From contig PJAB01000342.1 in assembly GCA_002887195.1 (NCBI GenBank), positions 1 through 29,233 of the forward strand: 29,233 bases of DNA, written 5' to 3'. Below are positions 24,894 through 29,233 of the stretch, piece by piece. The notes under the pieces are model-generated. The model saw nothing but the letters and a program-made list of their open reading frames with translations. It was not told the DNA's origin and searched no databases. This DNA is from Chrysochromulina parva (lineage: Eukaryota > Haptophyta > Prymnesiales > Chrysochromulinaceae). A program made the position numbers and the translations under genes. How positions within the stretch are numbered: the stretch's first letter is position 1; every line of letters starts with the position of its first letter.

Positions 24894-24956
24894 ATTCTGA
24901 GCGGGCAGTAACAGTGCCGAAGCACCGGTTGTCGCGTCTGTCGTGTTAACGGTCAC
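24894..24956. repeat. 63-bp direct repeat, copy 1
   Basis: Begins ATTCTGAGCGGGCAG and ends GTTAAC plus six bases. It matches 24976-25038 at 61 of 63 positions, with an 82-bp period. Between the copies lies a short spacer rich in CGCTC. Likely a recent tandem duplication in the promoter region of the gene at 25111. Confidence 0.95.
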
Positions 24957-24975
24957 GCGCCGCTCGCTCACACAC

Positions 24976-25038
24976 ATTCTGAGCGGGCAGTAACAGTGCC
25001 GTAGCACCGGTTGTCGCGTCTGTCGTGTTAACGTTCAC
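24976..25038. repeat. 63-bp direct repeat, copy 2
   Basis: Second copy of the unit at 24894-24956, ending 72 bp before the ATG at 25111. Both copies include GTCGCGTCTGTCGTGTTAAC. If the unit carries promoter elements the gene has them twice. Confidence 0.95.
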
Positions 25039-25110
25039 ACGTCGAAACACAGAGCAGAAACACAGGCTCGTCACTCTTGCTCGCTCCGCGCGTGCACCAG
25101 TGCTACACAC

Positions 25111-25857
25111 ATGTCGCACGAGAACATGTACAACGCTGAGAAAGAGCTTTGCAGAGGCAAGCTCATCGAACTGGAAAAGCTCAACGACGTGAAGGGCGTC
25201 GGTCGCCAGCAGCGCAAGGCAAAGAAGCCTGCGCCGCCGCCGCCGGAGACCGTGCTTTGCTTTCGAGACGGCGTCTTCGCCCGAGTCTCCGTTGCGGCTG
25301 GCAGCGCTCTTCACTCCAGTAGCGTGGCACGCGAATCGACGGTACCCTATGTAGCCGACGGCGCTGAGCTGCTCGCGGGTCTTTCCGAGGAGCAGCGAAA
25401 CGCACTGCTCAGTGGCGAGCTGCTCGCCAGGACAGCTATTCTTTCCTCGTCGGATTTCCACCGCCCGCTCGAACTTGAAGCCTATCGAGAGTCCGCCTCG
25501 GCGCGTGCCGCACCCCGCGCTGCGCCGTGGGCGCGCCGCCGCATGGGAGGCAGCAGCAGTCGCTGGCGTCAGCAGCAGCGGGAGGAGGAGCTCAAGGAAC
25601 AGCTTGCTGAGGCGGAGACTGACGAGGAGCTGCCCGCGAAGCCCTTGAAGCCGCCAGAGCTCCCGAGGCGGTCGCTGACTCAGCCACAACCTGTGGAAGC
25701 CCAGTCCGCGTATTGGGATCCAGTGCGTGCGAAGGTGGCAGGGCGCATGGCCGAAGTGGCTGCTGAGGACGCCCCGAGCCGAAAGCAAAAGAGGCAAAAG
25801 TGCAGTCGAAGCAACGGCGCGAGCCGGGTCTCGTTTGTGACCGATGACGATGGCTGA
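25111..25857 (+). CDS. Hypothetical basic protein, 248 aa
   Basis: Family not recognised. Starts at an ATG that follows a 63-bp duplicated upstream element. The N-terminus MSHENMYNAEKELCRGKLIELEKL is a charged helix, then a Lys-rich segment (RQQRKAKKPAPPPP). The middle contains LLAGLSEEQRNALLSGELLA, a helical stretch, and a block rich in Ala and Arg. A second coiled-coil-like helix (RWRQQQREEELKEQLAEAET) follows. Near the end RKQKRQK is a possible nuclear localisation signal before an acidic end (VTDDDG). No signal peptide or membrane segment. A nuclear protein is plausible. An antisense frame covers this region but is Leu/Arg/Ser-biased and lacks domain features, so I prefer the + strand. 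Confidence 0.65.
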   Translation: MSHENMYNAEKELCRGKLIELEKLNDVKGVGRQQRKAKKPAPPPPETVLCFRDGVFARVSVAAGSALHSSSVARESTVPYVADGAELLAGLSEEQRNALLSGELLARTAILSSSDFHRPLELEAYRESASARAAPRAAPWARRRMGGSSSRWRQQQREEELKEQLAEAETDEELPAKPLKPPELPRRSLTQPQPVEAQSAYWDPVRAKVAGRMAEVAAEDAPSRKQKRQKCSRSNGASRVSFVTDDDG

Positions 25858-26344
25858 GTGCGGTGAGAGTGGGACTGCTGTGCTTGAATGTAAGGCTTGA
25901 GGACTTGAGCGAATCCGACCAATCGAACCGAATAGTCTGAATAGTGTTAAAGAGCGCGGCTCAGTGTACAGTGACCGCAAAGACGCGTTGAGCGTAACAA
26001 AAAACTAAGCTTACGCCGCTCTTTGGCCCGCCCCTCCCTTTGACCCAAAGGAGATAGGGAGAGGTATTCCTTCTGGATTCACACACTATCCCATGCACTA
26101 TCCCCTCCGAGCCTGATTTTTTGAACTCAGTATGCGGCGGACCCGTCGCCGTCCGGCACCGGGCTTGGGCTAGTAGGCTTTGTTTACGATTGTCATTGAC
26201 GATTGTATCGTCCGGTAAAAAGGCGATACTGCGTTACTCTTAGTTTACTGCCTCAAATTTTACACACTGATCTAGTTCGCGGGTCTTCGAAGCGTGCACA
26301 GTTCGCGCCACCACTGCCTGTGGAATTGACCCTTGGACTGCTCG
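25858..26344. other. Convergent intergenic spacer
   Basis: No gene recognised between the stop of the + gene at 25857 and the stop of the - methyltransferase at 26345. The spacer is more AT-rich than the coding DNA and should contain two 3' UTRs. Short T runs and TTGACGATTGT/GATTGTCATTGACGA-like words near 26187-26210 form a small duplication (GATTGTCATTGACGATTGT). Confidence 0.5.
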
Positions 26345-27394
26345 TTACTGCTTCTCAAGAACAAGGAAGTCGTCGAAATAGTCAATATCGCCAACAACCT
26401 CGAGCGCAAGAGACCATCCGCCTCGAACGATGGTACGCACCTTCAGCCCAACGGATTGCGCCAGTGAGGTCAGCAAGGGTCTCGACCAGCCAGTATCCCC
26501 TCGCTCGGACATCCATACTGGCAAGCAGTCGATCGAACTCCCTGGACACAACCTCGATTCTTTGTGAGGGAACAAGCGCTTCTTCTTCAAGTACCACGCG
26601 TCGATGGGCAAGCCGCTGTCGAAGCGTTTTGCGACCGACTCATCCACCAAGTAGATGGAAATCATGGCCACTCCTCTCGGGGACAGAGTCCGTGAAATCT
26701 CTTGCAGATGCTCCAGAAGGATGCTTCTTGGCAACCTCTTGGCCGTCCAAGATTGAGCTTCAAAGGCGATAGCTCCATATGCAAATACGAGATCAAAGCT
26801 CTGATTCGCGAACGGGTATCGATTCTCTTTTTTCGAATGAGTGCAAGTGAACGATGCGTCCATGCCATCACCACACTTGCGAAGCATTTGTTTGGCCTTT
26901 TGAATTTCGCCGCAGTCTTGGTCGAAGCCGCTATATCTGCCTCCAGCTGTGGGATCGAGAAAAGGTACAATGTAGGCTGCCATGCGGCCCCAGCCGCAGC
27001 CGATGTCCAGAACACGGGAGCTGGGCTTCATTCCTTGTTTCACCATCAGGTCGACGACTGCCATAGCTTGGATAGTAAGAATTCTGAAATTCTGACCATA
27101 GGCCACGATGCCGTTTGTACTCTGTGTGCATGCTTGCTCCAGCAAAAGGCCAGTGCCCCCGCGGCATACGTAATCATACCAATTCGTCACCACTCCTTTG
27201 GCGCCTTGCAAGCCCGTAGTGTTCTGGAAGCCACCGTTCGAGCCGCCTATGCGAGTCGGTGTGTTGAGGGACTTTGATGCAGCGCAATGGCGACTTCGAG
27301 CGCTCTGAATGGGCTCTGTGGTTGAACCGGTTTGCTGTGCTGTGATAACAGCAAGTACCAACATCCCAGTAAATCCAGCAAGATGTGTGCGCAT
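26345..27394 (-). CDS. Secretory-pathway class I SAM-dependent methyltransferase, 349 aa
   Basis: The ATG at 27394 gives a clear signal peptide, MRTHLAGFTGMLVLAVITAQQ; an in-frame ATG at 27610 would add a Ser/Arg/Pro-rich stretch with no recognisable domain, so the shorter start is preferred. SAM-binding motif I is VLDIGCGWGRMAAYI at about residues 128-142, followed by YSGFDQD (acidic residue after strand 2) and FDLVFAYGAIAFE (motif after strand 4). The last part (RGVAMISIYLVDES, then a Trp-containing beta strand) is typical of the Rossmann methyltransferase end. Two NxS/T sites and the leader suggest an ER/Golgi or secreted enzyme. The substrate is not evident. The segment before motif I (NWYDYVCRGGTGLLLEQ, then QNFRILTIQAMAVVDLMVK) is probably the substrate-side helix region. 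Confidence 0.82.
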   Translation of the reverse strand: MRTHLAGFTGMLVLAVITAQQTGSTTEPIQSARSRHCAASKSLNTPTRIGGSNGGFQNTTGLQGAKGVVTNWYDYVCRGGTGLLLEQACTQSTNGIVAYGQNFRILTIQAMAVVDLMVKQGMKPSSRVLDIGCGWGRMAAYIVPFLDPTAGGRYSGFDQDCGEIQKAKQMLRKCGDGMDASFTCTHSKKENRYPFANQSFDLVFAYGAIAFEAQSWTAKRLPRSILLEHLQEISRTLSPRGVAMISIYLVDESVAKRFDSGLPIDAWYLKKKRLFPHKESRLCPGSSIDCLPVWMSERGDTGWSRPLLTSLAQSVGLKVRTIVRGGWSLALEVVGDIDYFDDFLVLEKQ

Positions 27395-27964
27395 CCCTGT
27401 GAGGAACGGCCCAGCCGACGTGGCGCGCACGAGTCGCGTCGCTCGCAAAGTGCTGCGCGGTCCTCTGCTTGAATGACTGGGATCAAGCTCACCGCTGAAA
27501 GGTTGCGGACCCCTCTTGCATGGTTGCTTTCGAGAGGCGTGTGTGGAGCGGCGCGGGTCACGCTTCTGCCAGCCTGGAATCCTGCTGCCGACCTCGCAGG
27601 GTTTCGTCATCTCTTTATTAGGCAACCAGTGGGTTTCGTCACTAGGGCTACCGGTACTAGACCTCCGTAGGATGCTGCTACTGCTGCTGCTGTGAAACAC
27701 ACAACGCGCACTGCAATGCTGTTCAACACAACGCGCACGACCTCCGGACCCCCAAGCACGAGGGCCCGGGCCCCGGCCCTCTATCGCTAACGCTATGGAC
27801 GGAGGTGTGGCCGACACAACCTGCTATTACACAGGTTTACACAGGCCGTTAATCGGCGGCATAGAGTAAACCAATAGGGTCGCGCTGCTGCTGCTGTTCA
27901 ACACAACGCGCACGAAGCTGCTGATGCTGTTCAACACAACGCGCACGAGAAGAGTGAAAAGATG
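27395..27964. other. Intergenic region with interspersed 23-bp repeats
   Basis: Upstream region of the - strand methyltransferase and downstream of the - strand gene at 27965. The frame of the methyltransferase is open on past its ATG to 27817, but only from GTG or the ATG at 27610. The region holds CTG triplet runs and four copies of a 23-bp unit (listed separately). Confidence 0.55.
27686..27948. repeat. Interspersed 23-bp repeats (GCTGTTCAACACAACGCGCA core), 3 exact copies plus 1 diverged
   Basis: Exact copies of a 23-bp unit beginning GCTGTTCAACACAACGCG lie at 27718-27740, 27893-27915 and 27926-27948; a diverged copy with GCTGTGAAACACACAACGCG lies at about 27689-27711. Several copies are preceded by CTG runs. 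Spacings are 175 and 33 bp between the exact copies, so this is neither a regular tandem array nor a CRISPR. Confidence 0.9.
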
Positions 27965-28924
27965 TTAATTGGCCGCGGTGCGCGCGGGCCTCGCCCCGCC
28001 CCATCCCCATCCGTAGCCTCCTCCGTCGGTCACAAACCACTCGAAGAGGGTCGGCTCGTCTCGAGCCACATCGGTGAGCACGTCCTGGTCCGCGCACAGC
28101 ACGGCCGCCTCAACCGGCCACGCCTCTCTAGCTCCCGCGGGTCGCGAGATCGCCGCGGCCTGGTCGACGAGGCGCGCGGTCCTCGCGCCAAAATTGCGGC
28201 TGAGCCGCTGCCATGCAGCTCGATCACCGAAAAGAAAGGTTCCGACCACGCACGTCGAGTGATTTGCCCCCCGCAGCGCGTTGTGGCACGCGCCCTCGTG
28301 CAGCAAGGCTGCAATACCATTCCGCGGCCAGAAGAGCGTCCATGGCGCGGGCGGCGGCTTCGCCCGTGAGGCGCGATAGATGTTGAAGCCAACATCGACG
28401 TAGGCGAAGCGTGTCCGCTCCGGATGCAAGTCCATGGCGCGAGACATCAGATGTAGCTTCGCGAGCCAGATCAGGATGATCTCCGACGATGGGCAGTGCA
28501 AGCGATCCGCGCGCTGGTAGCCGGGCTGCCTGACCTGCCACTGCTGCGAAGCGAGTTGTGAGTGGCGTGCGGCTCGCTCGAGGACTTCCGGATCGCGCTT
28601 GAGCCATGCTGCCAACCCTATGACGAGCTCGCGCATAGTGAGCGGCTGCACCTCAGTCGTGTGACCTTGTGCTTGCCGGATCTTCACAATGTTCTCCACG
28701 TCTATGGGTGTTCCGAAGATGAGGTAAGGAGCTGGCACATTGGCCGAGTGTTGAAAGTTGTAAGGGTGCTTGACGAGTTTGTGGTCAAGCTTGATAAAGA
28801 CGCTCACGACGAGAGGGAGAGTTTGCTCTCTTGAGCTGCTCACCATCGGGCGCACCCAAACACAGTGCGACTCGACAAAGCCAGGCCGTTCGCTGTTCTC
28901 CCCGACGCGGGCAAGTTTGAACAT
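27965..28924 (-). CDS. HtrL/YibB-like protein, putative glycosyltransferase
   Basis: 319 residues from the ATG at 28924. The frame resembles the HtrL/YibB family (bacterial and algal proteins of GT-A-like fold, role poorly known): APYLIFGTPIDVENIVKIRQ near the N-terminus, SEIILIWLAKLHLMSRAMDL in the middle, FAYVDVGFNIYR (in the position of the family's Trp-Ile-Asp-Ala-Gly motif), CVVGTFLFGDRAAWQRL, and ADQDVLT with DEPTLFEWF at the end. The DxG acidic residues would bind a metal and nucleotide sugar if it is a glycosyltransferase. No clear leader peptide is seen, so the true N-terminus may be in an upstream exon or the protein may be soluble. The C-terminus ends in a Gly/Trp-rich tail (GGGYGWGWGG). 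The gene lies about 570 bp upstream of, and on the same strand as, the methyltransferase. Confidence 0.6.
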   Translation of the reverse strand: MFKLARVGENSERPGFVESHCVWVRPMVSSSREQTLPLVVSVFIKLDHKLVKHPYNFQHSANVPAPYLIFGTPIDVENIVKIRQAQGHTTEVQPLTMRELVIGLAAWLKRDPEVLERAARHSQLASQQWQVRQPGYQRADRLHCPSSEIILIWLAKLHLMSRAMDLHPERTRFAYVDVGFNIYRASRAKPPPAPWTLFWPRNGIAALLHEGACHNALRGANHSTCVVGTFLFGDRAAWQRLSRNFGARTARLVDQAAAISRPAGAREAWPVEAAVLCADQDVLTDVARDEPTLFEWFVTDGGGYGWGWGGARPARTAAN

Positions 28925-29233
28925 CTCTCCGAATTTGTATATACTGCCCGACCTTGAACTTTACGGTTGTGGTGGTCGACGCGCTCGCCATAGCGCTCAC
29001 TGCGGGTGCGGAGAGAATGGAACTTGACGAAGTAAATCCGAGCGCACAACATGAAAGAGACTTTGGTGATCTTCGTCGTCCTCCCGCTCACGCTTCCATC
29101 GAACCACGTGAGTATTTAAGGTAGTCCGCTCGCACTCATTAGGGTAATTTTGGAAATCAGCCCTACATAAATCAATGAGTCCCAAGGCCCCCGGGGCGGG
29201 GGAGGGTGGGGAAAGAATGGACAACGGTGAAGC
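28925..29233. other. Right flank, promoter of the HtrL/YibB-like gene
   Basis: No coding region supported. A TATA-like TATTTAAGG lies at about 29112-29120 on the + strand and a G-rich run (GGCCCCCGGGGCGGGGG) at about 29186-29203. Either may belong to a gene outside the window. The region must contain the promoter of the - strand gene at 27965. Confidence 0.4.

Larger units (their letters stand above)
24350..25110. other. Intergenic region with two direct repeats
   Basis: No gene is recognised. A 20-bp stretch around the TBC stop (24331-24350) recurs 40 bp later (24371-24390) with three differences, so the 3' end of that gene has a small tandem duplication. A larger 63-bp direct repeat upstream of the next gene is listed separately. 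Confidence 0.55.

Noticed and set aside
24946..25980. 344-codon antisense frame over the gene at 25111
   Set aside because: Covers a promoter repeat as well as the gene and has Leu/Arg/Ser bias without domains; the + strand product is more protein-like.
26702..27277. 191-codon + strand frame opposite the secretory methyltransferase
   Set aside because: The - strand has a signal peptide and SAM motif; the + frame has no domain.
27686..27948. Possible CRISPR array
   Set aside because: Three 23-bp copies with 33- and 175-bp spacing do not form regular spacers, and the DNA is eukaryotic.

Overview
The window reads as nuclear DNA of a GC-rich, gene-dense microalga. Genes lie on both strands with no operons. 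Most coding regions are uninterrupted, one gene has three short GT-AG introns, and proline-rich (SPP)n stretches, ShKT modules, N-glycosylation sequons and a possible plastid-targeting leader are present. A haptophyte or another alga with a secondary plastid is the best guess; this is an inference from style, not from a marker gene.

Layout. 1-768: upstream flank with a nested inverted repeat. 769-10551 (+): a 3260-residue secretory-pathway polyprotein-like enzyme (ShKT, Cys-rich modules, GT8 glycosyltransferase, a degenerate and an intact sulfotransferase-like domain, a glycosidase-like barrel, second ShKT). 10552-10981: a spacer rich in perfect palindromes. 10982-11749 (+): a small coiled-coil protein. 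11977-14820 (-): a 947-residue Ala-rich coiled-coil protein, divergent across a (CTCA)n promoter region from 15269-16240 (+), a basic protein of unknown role. 16241-17878: gene-free. 17879-18670 (+): a putative plastid or membrane protein with two nearly identical 102-bp units. 19347-20630 (+): a threonine-synthase-like PLP enzyme with an N-terminal membrane segment, preceded by TTGAC repeats. 21227-21952 (+): a MycE-like SAM methyltransferase. 22243-24349 (+): a TBC1D13-type Rab GAP with three introns. 25111-25857 (+): a hypothetical basic protein behind a 63-bp direct repeat. 26345-27394 (-): a secretory SAM methyltransferase. 27965-28924 (-): an HtrL/YibB-like putative glycosyltransferase.

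How they may fit together: the giant GT8/sulfotransferase/glycosidase protein, two methyltransferases with N-terminal hydrophobic leaders and an HtrL/YibB-like protein could all act on glycans in the ER/Golgi, and a Rab GAP regulates membrane traffic. Eukaryotic neighbours need not be functionally linked, so this is a hypothesis.

The two most notable observations are the enzyme fusion at 769-10551, and the TBC gene introns: two of the three are largely 10-bp tandem repeats and begin with a copy of the start of the following exon, the pattern expected if introns arose by tandem duplication.
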